Source: UBA4717 sp045531795 (lineage in GTDB: Bacteria; Bacillota; Clostridia; Oscillospirales; CAG-272). Taken from it: a DNA stretch of 14,717 bases. Both the position numbers and the translations under genes were made by a program. The notes below the pieces were generated by a model. The model did not search any database and was not told where the DNA came from. It worked only from the letters and a program-made list of their open reading frames with translations. Within the stretch, counting starts at the first letter, position 1. The number at the start of each line of letters is the position of its first letter. This document shows, one piece after another, positions 1 through 7,213 of the stretch. Location of the stretch: positions 1 through 14,717 of the forward strand of contig JAZSET010000142.1 of NCBI GenBank assembly GCA_045531795.1, written 5' to 3'.

Positions 1-275
1 ATGGGCTTATGACGGAAATGCTCTGTCACCTTTACTACTGCATGAGTGGGAATCCAGCCTGCAATGCATACAACAAGAACGTCAAAGCTTTTGTTTTCAA
101 GAGCGGCTACAGCCTTTTTGATGTCCTTTTCCTCGTAATCGTCTGTTACGGGGTAAACACTTATAAGGTCAAGGCCTTCCTTGATGAGGGAAGCCTCTGC
201 GTCCTTACACTTTTTAATAATAATATCAGCCGGTGTATTTACTTCACCAAAGCCGACAAAAGCCGCTTTAATCAT
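1..275 (-). CDS. L-fucose/L-arabinose isomerase-like protein, N-terminal part (runs off the window)
   Basis: The gene starts at an ATG at 275-273 and continues past the left edge; 91 codons are visible. The N-terminus (MIKAAFVGFGEVNTP, then a stretch with VCIAGWIPTHAVVKVTEHF) resembles the N-terminal Rossmann-like domain of the fucose/arabinose ketol-isomerase family. Those enzymes interconvert aldoses and ketoses with a divalent metal. The metal ligands lie in the missing part, so activity cannot be judged. Its ribosome binding site (AGAAAGGAC) lies inside the last codons of the upstream kinase gene and only 4 bases separate the kinase stop from this ATG, so translation is probably coupled. 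It is the fifth gene of the sugar operon. Family call is fairly sure; the substrate is unknown. Confidence 0.7.
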   Translation of the reverse strand, partial: MIKAAFVGFGEVNTPADIIIKKCKDAEASLIKEGLDLISVYPVTDDYEEKDIKKAVAALENKSFDVLVVCIAGWIPTHAVVKVTEHFRHKP

Positions 276-279
276 AATT

Positions 280-1686
280 TTAGTCCTTTCTGATATTTAA
301 AATATTATCATACTTAACAAAGTTTTCGTAAACCTTGCTGTAATCCTTACCGGAGGGAGTATAAACCTTATCTGTTGCAATAAGCTCACAGGCTTTTTCT
401 ACAGACTCAAATATGCCTGCTCCCACACCTGCAAGAATTGCCGCTCCGAGGCACGCAGTTTCCTTGTTCTTCAATGTAATAAGACGCTTGCCTGTCATAT
501 CCGACTTGATTGAACACCAAAGAGGGCTCTTTGCTCCGCCGCCCATTGCGCGGATTTCGTCTACATCAACTCCGAGATAATCAAGATTTCCCTTAAGCAC
601 ACAGCTTATTGATTCCATAATGCTTCTTGCAAAATGTGCAGGTGTATGCTCAGGAGTAATGCCTGTAAAGCTTCCTCTTGCATCGGGATTATACTTAGGC
701 ATAGTAGAGCCGCAAAGATAAGGAAGAAATACAACGCCGTCGCTTCCTATGTTTATCTTTTGTGCCATTTCATCTATCTCTCTGAAAGAGTTATCCTTTA
801 AAAAAGCATCCTTAAACCACTTAAGAGCCATTCCCGCTGTAGGACTCCAGGATAACAGACAATAACTGCCGTCAAAACTGTAGTGGCAAGGCACAAAACT
901 ATCTTCTTTAAATTCGGGTACGTCGTCTGTAGGCACATAGATTGCCATAGTAGTACCTGTCATAACACTGACTATACCCTTTTTTACAACTCCTGCACCG
1001 ATTGCTCCCGCAACCTGGTCCATTGCAGAGGTTGAAACTTTGATACCCTTATATTCACCAACAAGTTTGCCGCTGTCAAGAAGCTCTGGCAGATACTTTT
1101 CGTCAACGCCTATAAAATCAAGCATTTCCTTCCAGTAGCAGTTACCCTTGATATCAAAGTATATCGTTGATGACTGAAGAGTTTTCTCTGTCACGAATTT
1201 CCCTGTAAGCTTATAGAGGAGATAGTCCTCCAACAGAAAAATTTTCTTTGTCTTTGCCCAAACCTCAGGCTCATTACGCTTCACCCATAAAAGCTTACAG
1301 GCCGGCCAGGTTGCTGTAACCTCAGGCTGGCCTGTAATTTCATAAACTTTTTTACGGCCAAAATGTTGTTCAATTATTTCCGCTTCCTCGGTAGCACGGT
1401 TATCAAGCCACACGATTGCATCGCGCACAGGATTTCCGGCGTCATCTGTTAAAATGAGCGTTTCGCACTGTGTGTCAATCGCCAGCGCATCTATTTCCGA
1501 GGTCTTTTTAATTGTTTCGAGTGCATTTTGAAGTAAGCTCCAGTATTTCTCGCCCGGAAGCTCAACTTTATTGCCGCTTGCATTTACAGCGTAATCTTCT
1601 GTGGTCTGAGCAATCTCATTCAGCTTTTCATCGAACAACACCGCTTTTACCGATGTTGTGCCAAAATCAATTCCCAAACACTTCAT
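280..1686 (-). CDS. FGGY-family carbohydrate kinase (xylulokinase-like)
   Basis: A 468-residue protein, close to the usual 480-510 for the family. The N-terminus has the FGGY nucleotide-binding start (GIDFGTTSVKAVLFDE, about residues 5-20). WLDNRA near residue 90 and TGQPEVTATWPACKLLW around 120-135 resemble the sugar-binding part of xylulokinases. MTGTT near 240 and GGGAKSPLW followed by ACLGAAILAG in the C-terminal third fit the ATP-binding actin-like domain. It should phosphorylate a sugar or ketose in the cytoplasm using ATP. The start is supported by AAAGGTAA 5 bases upstream. It lies 14 bases after the YjbQ gene and 4 bases before the isomerase-like gene, so it is in the same operon. 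The substrate is not assignable from sequence alone. Confidence 0.88.
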   Translation of the reverse strand: MKCLGIDFGTTSVKAVLFDEKLNEIAQTTEDYAVNASGNKVELPGEKYWSLLQNALETIKKTSEIDALAIDTQCETLILTDDAGNPVRDAIVWLDNRATEEAEIIEQHFGRKKVYEITGQPEVTATWPACKLLWVKRNEPEVWAKTKKIFLLEDYLLYKLTGKFVTEKTLQSSTIYFDIKGNCYWKEMLDFIGVDEKYLPELLDSGKLVGEYKGIKVSTSAMDQVAGAIGAGVVKKGIVSVMTGTTMAIYVPTDDVPEFKEDSFVPCHYSFDGSYCLLSWSPTAGMALKWFKDAFLKDNSFREIDEMAQKINIGSDGVVFLPYLCGSTMPKYNPDARGSFTGITPEHTPAHFARSIMESISCVLKGNLDYLGVDVDEIRAMGGGAKSPLWCSIKSDMTGKRLITLKNKETACLGAAILAGVGAGIFESVEKACELIATDKVYTPSGKDYSKVYENFVKYDNILNIRKD

Positions 1687-1700
1687 AAGTTTACCTTTTA

Positions 1701-2321
1701 TTATCTTTCCTGCTGAAGTGTGTAGTGAACGTCAAACGCTTTTTCTTCGTCTGTGTACTTGCGAAGTGTGTTTATAACTTCTCCGTTGTTCCACTTTCTG
1801 TCGCCTACATCCTCTGTTGTACCCATAACTGTTACGTTAACCTGTCTGTGACGTGCACGAACGTGGTCCCAGTCAATAAAGTAAACGTGAGCAAATTCGC
1901 CGCCGTCAAGAACGCCGTCCTTGATTGTCATAGCTTCGCTTCTGCCGAAGAATACACTGCGGAGATGTCCGTCTGTATTCATACTTGTATAGTCGCCGGG
2001 TTCATTTACGTATCTGCCGAACTGAGAGTGAATCGGTCCGGGATGACGGTACTGATGCTCTTCAGCAAAATCGGGGATCATCTTTCTCATAATATCGAGA
2101 AGGTCGTGCTGGAGATATTCGAGGTCAAATGAGTCGATATCGTGTGAGCACTCCTGAACCATAACAGAGCAGGTTGTGTGGTGAGAAGCGATTGTTACTG
2201 TACCGTTCTTAACACCTGATGCTGCTACGATTTCCATAACTTCCTTTGAAATATCGTGGAATGTAGGGATCCAACCTCTTGACTGAAGTTCGAGTTCCTT
2301 CTGAAATACCTTAAATTCCAT
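1701..2321 (-). CDS. YjbQ/UPF0047 family protein
   Basis: A 206-residue protein. Residues about 41-57 (VTIASHHTTCSVMVQE) match the conserved histidine/threonine motif of the YjbQ family. NTDGHLRSVFFGRSE (115-129) and the stretch ending VRARHRQVNVTVMG (154-167) match its other conserved blocks. Family members are small trimeric beta-barrel proteins of about 135-140 residues; some have weak thiamine-phosphate synthase activity, but the physiological role is unsettled. This copy is longer: it carries extra residues around 60-105 and a tail of about 35 residues after 170. It is third in a five-gene sugar operon, which suggests a role in handling a phosphorylated sugar rather than thiamine. AGGAGG precedes the ATG. 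Confidence 0.82.
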   Translation of the reverse strand: MEFKVFQKELELQSRGWIPTFHDISKEVMEIVAASGVKNGTVTIASHHTTCSVMVQECSHDIDSFDLEYLQHDLLDIMRKMIPDFAEEHQYRHPGPIHSQFGRYVNEPGDYTSMNTDGHLRSVFFGRSEAMTIKDGVLDGGEFAHVYFIDWDHVRARHRQVNVTVMGTTEDVGDRKWNNGEVINTLRKYTDEEKAFDVHYTLQQER

Positions 2322-2354
2322 TTTAAAATCCTCCTGAAATTTATATAAATTATT

Positions 2355-2951
2355 TTATTTACTATTAAGTCTTTCGCCTACTGCTCCGCCGGGATGAACA
2401 ACGGCAAACTGTTCGTTCAAAAAGCCCGTTTCCTCAATAAGTGCAGTCTGCAATACGTGAAAAATTACTGCAAGTGCAGTTGATGATGTCGTTCCCTGAC
2501 AGTTGTATTTGTCGGTTTCGCGGTTTACATGCTGTTTTATAACAACATCCGCACCCTGTGCCAGGGGAGACTCCATATTCTCTGTTATTGTAATAACATT
2601 AACTCCCTTTGTCTTGCAAATATCAAGAATCGGCAAAAGTTCCTTTGTCTTTCCGCCGCGGGATGCAAATACCATTACATCGCCTTTCTGCAAAAAGCCG
2701 GTTGCTCCGTGTACTGCCTCTGCGGGAGAAATAAATCTTGCAGGCTGGTCAATACAGCACATAAGATGAGCAAAGTGCTGACAGATAATACCCGAATGTC
2801 CGCATCCGCTTGTGCCGATTCTCGGGGCATTCTTCAAAAACTCTACTGCCTTTGAATACACCTCTTCGTCGAAATGTTCTGCCATTTCCTTTATGCATTC
2901 ACTTTCAATTATGTACGCCTGCTTTGCCTGATTAAGCGCTTCCTTGTTCAT
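2355..2951 (-). CDS. SIS-domain sugar-phosphate isomerase (KpsF/GutQ-like, no CBS domains)
   Basis: A 198-residue single SIS domain. The order GTSGCGHSG (47-54), SPAEAVHG (75-82), SRGGKTKE (97-104) and the terminal HPGGAVGERL (187-196) follows arabinose-5-phosphate isomerases such as KdsD/GutQ, but the two CBS domains of those enzymes are absent. Aligned by eye, the catalytic glutamate of NRET (E145) and the histidine of HPGG (H187) are kept. The active-site lysine of GKSG is replaced by H52 and the glutamate of SGES by K101. It is therefore probably an aldose/ketose-phosphate isomerase of altered specificity. It starts 6 bases after the upstream isomerase stop and its GAGGTAA ribosome binding site overlaps that stop, so the two are likely coupled. 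Confidence 0.8.
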   Translation of the reverse strand: MNKEALNQAKQAYIIESECIKEMAEHFDEEVYSKAVEFLKNAPRIGTSGCGHSGIICQHFAHLMCCIDQPARFISPAEAVHGATGFLQKGDVMVFASRGGKTKELLPILDICKTKGVNVITITENMESPLAQGADVVIKQHVNRETDKYNCQGTTSSTALAVIFHVLQTALIEETGFLNEQFAVVHPGGAVGERLNSK

Positions 2952-2957
2952 CGGTAA

Positions 2958-3656
2958 TTACCTCATTTCGTCCCAGGCTTTTCTGAGATTATAAAGCATT
3001 TCTTCTACCATTGCATAAGGATCATCAGCCTTGATAATACCGCTTGTTGAGCCTGTTGCCTGCGCACCAAGCTTAATTGTGTTGTAAACATCATTACCGT
3101 TGGAAATTCCTGCGCCCTGAAGGACCATAATATCAGGGTTGATTTCATTTACAGTTCTGATTGTCTCAATTACATAGTTGCTGTCACTTGTAACGCCTGT
3201 TCCGATAAGATCGGTCGGCTCAGCAACAATGAGGTTAGGCGACATCTTTGCAATTGTCTTGACATCTTCAACTGTGTTAGCACAAACAATTGTACCAAGT
3301 CCTACTTCATCGGCACGCTTGATTGTCTTTTCAATTTCCTCCATTGTAAGGGGCTTTTCTGCGTGGTTAAGCATAACACCAACCGCACCGGCCGCTTTTA
3401 CAGCTTCAGGAAGCACGCTTCCGAGACCTCTTCCCACAGGAAGATAGTCCATATGCTGAGCAAAAACAAAAATTCTTTCTGTGTTTTCAGCAAGAAGCTG
3501 GATATCGGTATACTGAGGTGTAACGATGACGTCTACATCATATTTCATCGCAGTTTTATCAATAACCTGTGCAAGCTTGAGCATTTTTTCGCCATAGAGA
3601 TAAGCCTTGGGGCCAACCTCAAAAAAGGGCGGCTTGATTTGTAAATTCTTATACAT
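2958..3656 (-). CDS. Triosephosphate isomerase family protein (archaeal-type, probable sugar-phosphate isomerase)
   Basis: About 232 residues, shorter than the roughly 250 of bacterial glycolytic TIM and closer to archaeal TIM. The catalytic triad is visible: K8 (LQIKPPFFEVGPKA, in place of NWKMN), H98 (MLNHAEKP, in place of the GHSERR region) and E146 (VAEPTDLIGTG, in place of YEPVWAIGTG). GAGISNGND and GSTSGIIKADDP are the phosphate-binding loops at the C-terminal end of the barrel. It is the first gene of a sugar operon with its own promoter. A catabolic paralogue acting on a tetrulose or other ketose phosphate, as known for TIM-like enzymes of erythritol pathways, is more likely than the glycolytic enzyme. 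That is inference from context. Confidence 0.82.
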   Translation of the reverse strand: MYKNLQIKPPFFEVGPKAYLYGEKMLKLAQVIDKTAMKYDVDVIVTPQYTDIQLLAENTERIFVFAQHMDYLPVGRGLGSVLPEAVKAAGAVGVMLNHAEKPLTMEEIEKTIKRADEVGLGTIVCANTVEDVKTIAKMSPNLIVAEPTDLIGTGVTSDSNYVIETIRTVNEINPDIMVLQGAGISNGNDVYNTIKLGAQATGSTSGIIKADDPYAMVEEMLYNLRKAWDEMR

Positions 3657-3692
3657 TCTGATATTTCCCTTTCTTTACAATTACTACTTAAA

Positions 3693-3721
3693 ATTATATA
3701 ACACAACTTAGGAAAAGTCAA
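3693..3721 (-). promoter_or_regulatory. Sigma-A promoter of the sugar operon
   Basis: On the minus strand TTGACT (3721-3716), a 17-base spacer and TATAAT (3698-3693) make a near-perfect sigma-A promoter. It lies 37 bases upstream of the first gene's ATG, which has AAAGGG as ribosome binding site. No clear operator palindrome was seen beside it. Confidence 0.8.
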
Positions 3722-3805
3722 CAATTTTAACGCATTTTAAGTGTTTTTTCCTTAACTTACAAAAAATTCCCGCTTTTGGTTGTTTGATGACATAATTTTC
3801 ACAAA

Positions 3806-3845
3806 CGAAATGACAGATCCCGGGTTTGCGGCATCTGTCATTTCG
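3806..3845 (-). terminator. Terminator hairpin after the MBL-fold gene
   Basis: A 13-base arm CGAAATGACAGAT (3806-3818) pairs perfectly with 3833-3845, with an extra CCG/CGG pair in the loop. It begins 4 bases after the stop of the minus-strand hydrolase. The tail on the minus strand is TTTGTGAAAATT, a modest U-tract, so termination may be incomplete. Confidence 0.65.
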
Positions 3846-3849
3846 GTTA

Positions 3850-4596
3850 TTATTTTGTTTTTTGGGCTTCAAGCGCTCTCTTTTCACAGAAATCGAGGAA
3901 TTTAGTCCAGATATCAGAATCAACAAACGGATTCTTTCCACCCTGCTTTAATATCTGTCCCTTTTTCTCGGTATCATTGTTCCAGACGTGGTTTCCTATA
4001 AACACCTCTACCTTTTCTTTCCTGAGTCTTTCAAGGGAATTGAGATATGCCTCTACACATCCGTCAAACTCATATCTGTCAGGCGCAAGAGTATTGGCTC
4101 CTGCACCGCCAAACATTCCGACCCGATAGGTTTTTCCGTTTTCTGTTGTGTTGAAGAAAAGCGAAATCGTTCCCCTTGTATGCCCCGGGGTTTCCACGAT
4201 ATCAATTTCCGTGTTACCGAGGGAGATCTTTTCTCCGTCATTAAGTACAAAATCAGTAGTAAAATACTTTTTTGCCTTTTCGGCATCATTAACGCCTATA
4301 AATGTCTTCGCAGTGCTGATACTTAGAAAGCCTGCAGTTGCCTCAGTATGATCTCCGTGCCAGTGGGTATGTATAATGTACTTTACATCCTCCGGCTTAA
4401 AACCAAGCTTATATATCGAATTTACAAGCAAAAACAGAGTATCTGCGTATCCCGTATCAATTAAAATGAGGCCCTCTCCCGTGTCAACAAGGTGAGAAGA
4501 AGCAGAAAAACACCCAACGTAATAAACATTCCCGATTATTTTAAAGGGCTCCATTGCTCCCTCGTAATGGTGATTAAACGTTTTCCTTTCAAACAT
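3850..4596 (-). CDS. MBL-fold metallo-hydrolase (B3-like ligand set)
   Basis: A 248-residue cytoplasmic protein with no signal peptide. HTHWHGDH (76-83) supplies the HxHxDH metal motif (H78, H80, D82, H83). TPGHTRGT (137-143) gives H139 and IGNHVWNND gives H203 near the C-terminus. The usual bridging Asp of glyoxalase-type enzymes appears replaced by a GGAG stretch near 163-166. H78/H80/H139 plus D82/H83/H203 is the ligand pattern of subclass B3 metallo-beta-lactamases, though most family members hydrolyse other substrates. The ATG is preceded by AAAGGT. It stands alone, divergent from the FAD-Rieske gene. The substrate is unknown; a redox or detoxification role is only a guess. Confidence 0.85.
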   Translation of the reverse strand: MFERKTFNHHYEGAMEPFKIIGNVYYVGCFSASSHLVDTGEGLILIDTGYADTLFLLVNSIYKLGFKPEDVKYIIHTHWHGDHTEATAGFLSISTAKTFIGVNDAEKAKKYFTTDFVLNDGEKISLGNTEIDIVETPGHTRGTISLFFNTTENGKTYRVGMFGGAGANTLAPDRYEFDGCVEAYLNSLERLRKEKVEVFIGNHVWNNDTEKKGQILKQGGKNPFVDSDIWTKFLDFCEKRALEAQKTK

Positions 4597-4682
4597 GGCT
4601 TACCTTTCGTTCTGTTTCATAGTTTTACATATGCCGAGTCGTGTTATAACAAAAATCAGTCCACCAAAGCTTTTTAGTAATT

Positions 4683-4696
4683 ATATGTTAACATAT
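4683..4696. promoter_or_regulatory. Perfect 14-bp palindrome in the divergent intergenic region (possible operator)
   Basis: ATATGTTAACATAT reads identically on both strands. It sits roughly midway in the 183-base gap between the divergent MBL-fold and FAD-Rieske genes, where a shared operator would be expected. The regulator is not known. AT-rich DNA yields some palindromes by chance, but 14 perfect bases in this position are suggestive. Confidence 0.4.
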
Positions 4697-4779
4697 CGTA
4701 CGGTGAATTTCAATACTTTTTCAAATATTTATAAATGCGTTGTTTTGTAACATACTAACTTTATAAAGGAGGACTTACA

Positions 4780-6078
4780 ATGCAAAAATCAATATGGAGC
4801 GATACTGTTAAACTACCCTCTTATGACACTCTGAAAGAAGATATTACAACAGATGTTCTCATAATAGGCGGTGGGATTTGCGGAATACTTTGTGCATATT
4901 TTTTGAGAAAAGCGGGCGTTGACTGTGTTCTCGTTGAGGGAAACAGAATCGCTTCCGGAATAAGCAAAAACACAACCGCCAAAATAACTTTCCAACACTC
5001 TTTGATATATTCAAGCCTTGTAAAAAAGCAAGGTCTTTATCAGGCAGAGCTGTATTTAAAGGCACACGAGTCTGCGCTGATGGAATACGAAAATCTATGT
5101 AGTCATATAGACTGTGATTTTAAAAAACAAAACTCGTATGTTTATTCTGTTGATAACAGAAGAAAAATAGAAGATGAAATCAACGCCCTTGAGAAAATCG
5201 GCTTTAAAGCTCATTTCACAGATAATATCGAGCTTCCCGTGAAAATTGCCGGCGCTGTATGCTTTAAAGATCAGGCACAATTCAATCCTCTGAAATTTAT
5301 ATCAGAGCTTATAAAAGACCTGAAAATATACGAAAAAACCTTTGTTCGGAAAATTGTTTCAGGCAAAGCAGTAACAGAAAGCGCAACCATAAAAGCAAAT
5401 GACATAATAGTTGCAACACATTTTCCATTTTTAAACAAACACGGAAGTTATTTTTTAAAGCTTTATCAGGAACGCTCCTATGTATCAGTATTTAAAAACG
5501 CTCAGACCTTAAACGGAATGTACCTTGATGAATCAAAAAACGGCTTCTCTTTCAGAAGTTACAATAATTTTTTGCTGATCGGCGCAGGAAATCACCGCAC
5601 GGGAAAAGAAAGTCGTGCGTGGCAACCTGCCAGGGAGTTTGCAAAAGTTCATTATCCCCGTGCCACCGCAGAATATCAGTGGGCAACGCAGGATTGTATG
5701 AGCCTTGACAACATTGCTTATATTGGCAAGTACTCGAAAAATACGCCGAATTTATATGTGGCAACCGGATTTAATAAATGGGGTATGACATCATCTATGC
5801 TTTCCGCAAAGATACTGACAGATATGATTATGGGAAGAGAAAATGAATTCCAAGGTATTTTTTCGCCTCAGAGAAGCATATTGAAGACGCAACTTGCAGT
5901 AAATGCATTTGAATCTGCCTGCAATCTTATAATGCCTGCAAAAAGACGGTGCCCGCACCTCGGATGTTCTCTTAAATGGAACAAAAATGAACACACCTGG
6001 GACTGTCCGTGTCACGGCTCCCGCTTTGAAAAAAGCGGAAAGCTTATCGACAATCCTGCAACCCGGGACTTGAAATAG
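4780..6078 (+). CDS. FAD-dependent oxidoreductase with C-terminal Rieske [2Fe-2S] domain
   Basis: A 432-residue protein. The N-terminus has the FAD-binding Rossmann motif GGGICG (30-35) after a short beta strand, typical of DAO/GlpD-like amine or glycerol oxidoreductases. Near the C-terminus C391-P-H393 and C409-P-C-H412, 15 residues apart, form a complete Rieske cluster motif, followed by the family's usual end NPATRDLK. The protein is probably cytoplasmic and moves electrons between FAD and the iron-sulfur cluster; its substrate is unknown. AAAGGAGG 7 bases upstream of the ATG is a strong ribosome binding site. The gene is monocistronic, divergent from the MBL-fold gene, and ends at a strong hairpin terminator. 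It is somewhat shorter than relatives such as B. subtilis YhfW (about 500 residues). Confidence 0.9.
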   Translation: MQKSIWSDTVKLPSYDTLKEDITTDVLIIGGGICGILCAYFLRKAGVDCVLVEGNRIASGISKNTTAKITFQHSLIYSSLVKKQGLYQAELYLKAHESALMEYENLCSHIDCDFKKQNSYVYSVDNRRKIEDEINALEKIGFKAHFTDNIELPVKIAGAVCFKDQAQFNPLKFISELIKDLKIYEKTFVRKIVSGKAVTESATIKANDIIVATHFPFLNKHGSYFLKLYQERSYVSVFKNAQTLNGMYLDESKNGFSFRSYNNFLLIGAGNHRTGKESRAWQPAREFAKVHYPRATAEYQWATQDCMSLDNIAYIGKYSKNTPNLYVATGFNKWGMTSSMLSAKILTDMIMGRENEFQGIFSPQRSILKTQLAVNAFESACNLIMPAKRRCPHLGCSLKWNKNEHTWDCPCHGSRFEKSGKLIDNPATRDLK

Positions 6079-6093
6079 TCCGGCTCTTTATGC

Positions 6094-6125
6094 AAAAAAG
6101 ACTATTCTCCCGAATAGTCTTTTTT
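6094..6125. terminator. Bidirectional terminator between convergent genes
   Basis: The arm AAAAAAGACTATTC (6094-6107), loop TCCC, and the exact complement (6112-6125) give U-runs on either strand. It lies 16 bases after the FAD-Rieske stop and 10 bases beyond the stop of the convergent sdpI-like gene, serving both. Confidence 0.88.
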
Positions 6126-6134
6126 GACATATCA

Positions 6135-6749
6135 TTATTGCTTGCGTCCTGTTATTATTCCATAAACAATTCCAATAATCGCATAGGGTACAAGCATTAT
6201 CAGACAAACAACCGAACTTATCGGCGGTAGAAAAACACTTACGAAGAATAAAAGTCCCATTATGACTGTCTCATAGCCTATGAATCTGTTGATCTTTTTA
6301 GCTTTTTCTGTTTCCGCATCATAGTTTTTAATATAGTCAAACTTTGGAATATAATTGCCTATAACGACTAAAATTATGCCGACAATAACCGAAACCGTCT
6401 TTCTTACATCAATTTCCCAACCAAGTCCATATCCAAGCGTTAATATCTGCAGCACAACACAAAGGCAGGGAACTATCCATTTTGTGATTGTTTCAAACTT
6501 TTTTCTCTCCCCGTGCTTATGTGCATTAATATCATTGATTACACAAGAAATTGCCTGCAATACAAGCATTAACACAGGAAGCGCGAAAACCACAAAGGCT
6601 TTTGATGCAAAATTGTCAGGCTCTCCGTACATATTAAAATGAATAGCCATTGTATCGGGTAATTTGTCCCACAGAGACACTCCAAGCAATATCGGAGCCA
6701 AACAAACAACTGCTGTAATTATAAAAGTTTTCCATTTAAAAAATTTCAT
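6135..6749 (-). CDS. sdpI: SdpI-family / DUF1648 multi-pass membrane protein
   Basis: A 204-residue membrane protein. The N-terminal helix and WDKLPDTMAIHFNMYGEPDNF (about 27-47) are the DUF1648 signature. Further hydrophobic segments lie near 50-70, 90-107, 113-130, 160-177 and 180-198, and the end resembles the SdpI domain. In Bacillus subtilis SdpI confers immunity to the SdpC killing peptide and sequesters the repressor SdpR at the membrane. Here its ATG overlaps the stop of the ArsR-like regulator by one base (TAATG), so the two are translationally coupled, matching the sdpRI arrangement. No sdpC-like toxin is present in the window. The gene may be an immunity or stress protein without its own toxin. 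Confidence 0.82.
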   Translation of the reverse strand: MKFFKWKTFIITAVVCLAPILLGVSLWDKLPDTMAIHFNMYGEPDNFASKAFVVFALPVLMLVLQAISCVINDINAHKHGERKKFETITKWIVPCLCVVLQILTLGYGLGWEIDVRKTVSVIVGIILVVIGNYIPKFDYIKNYDAETEKAKKINRFIGYETVIMGLLFFVSVFLPPISSVVCLIMLVPYAIIGIVYGIITGRKQ

Positions 6750-7021
6750 TATTTACCGCCTCCCAAATTGTAAATCCAACTAAGAACATCTTCAAAAACA
6801 GATGTGTTTATTTCGTAATATATAAAATTTTTATGCTTTTGCTCACAAATAAGATCTGCACTTTTTAGTTTTGACAGATGATACGAAACTGTTGCTCCTG
6901 TCAGATTAAAATGTTCTCCTATTTCACCTGCTGATTTTCTGCCCTCTTTAAGCATTGTCAGAATGTCCCGCCTCACAGGATCCGAAATAGCTTTCAACGT
7001 CTCATTTATTCCCATAAACAT
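6749..7021 (-). CDS. sdpR: ArsR-family autorepressor (SdpR-like)
   Basis: A 90-residue winged helix-turn-helix protein. ISDPVRRDILTMLKEGRKSAGEI (about 12-34) and GATVSYHLSKLKSADLI (about 42-58) are typical of ArsR/SdpR DNA-binding domains. No metal-binding cysteine motif is present, as in SdpR. The start at 7021 follows GGGGAGG; a second in-frame ATG two codons on (7015-7013) is an alternative. The promoter upstream is bracketed by two matching inverted repeats, so it very likely represses its own operon. Release of repression probably involves the downstream SdpI-like membrane protein, as known in Bacillus. Confidence 0.87.
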   Translation of the reverse strand: MFMGINETLKAISDPVRRDILTMLKEGRKSAGEIGEHFNLTGATVSYHLSKLKSADLICEQKHKNFIYYEINTSVFEDVLSWIYNLGGGK

Positions 7022-7040
7022 CTCCCCCTCCCCGGAAAGT

Positions 7041-7060
7041 ATTTAGAAATATTTCTAAAT
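7041..7060. promoter_or_regulatory. Operator 1 of the sdpRI-like operon (perfect 20-bp palindrome)
   Basis: ATTTAGAAATATTTCTAAAT is a perfect palindrome. It lies just downstream of the -10 box, over the predicted transcription start of the minus-strand promoter at 7063-7091. A bound ArsR-type dimer here would block initiation. Confidence 0.75.
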
Positions 7061-7062
7061 AG

Positions 7063-7091
7063 ATTGTAGCATATCTACTCGCCCTTGTCAA
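7063..7091 (-). promoter_or_regulatory. Sigma-A promoter of the sdpRI-like operon
   Basis: On the minus strand: TTGACA (7091-7086), a 17-base spacer, TACAAT (7068-7063). The -35 box matches consensus exactly and the -10 box at 5 of 6. It is placed between the two inverted repeats. Confidence 0.85.
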
Positions 7092-7096
7092 TAGCT

Positions 7097-7116
7097 ATTT
7101 AGAAAAATTTCTAAAT
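7097..7116. promoter_or_regulatory. Operator 2 of the sdpRI-like operon
   Basis: ATTTAGAAAAATTTCTAAAT has 9-base arms identical to those of operator 1 and differs only in the two central bases. Its centre is 56 bases from that of operator 1, just upstream of the -35 box. It is also 31 bases upstream of the plus-strand promoter of the DUF975 gene, so it could influence both. Confidence 0.72.
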
Positions 7117-7147
7117 AATTTAAGCAAATCCTGTTCTTTGTTTTTGC

Positions 7148-7176
7148 TTGACATACTTCTTGAAATATGATATTAT
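7148..7176 (+). promoter_or_regulatory. Sigma-A promoter of the DUF975 gene
   Basis: TTGACA (7148-7153), a 17-base spacer and TATTAT (7171-7176) lie 37 bases upstream of the chosen ATG at 7214. This position rules out the longer reading frame beginning at 7148, which would start inside the -35 box. Confidence 0.85.
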
Positions 7177-7213
7177 TAAAAAAACTATTTATGTCTACAA
7201 AAGGAGAGTCTGT

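Noticed and set aside
3708..3941. A 77-residue protein on the minus strand
   Set aside because: It overlaps the end of the MBL-fold gene in another frame and reads through its terminator hairpin.
4740..4767. Promoter TTGTTT-N16-TATAAA for the FAD-Rieske gene
   Set aside because: Its transcription start would fall on or after the ribosome binding site; the true promoter is probably further upstream but was not clear.
7148..7213. N-terminal extension of the DUF975 protein
   Set aside because: The extended frame starts inside the -35 box of the promoter, and the ATG at 7214 has the ribosome binding site.
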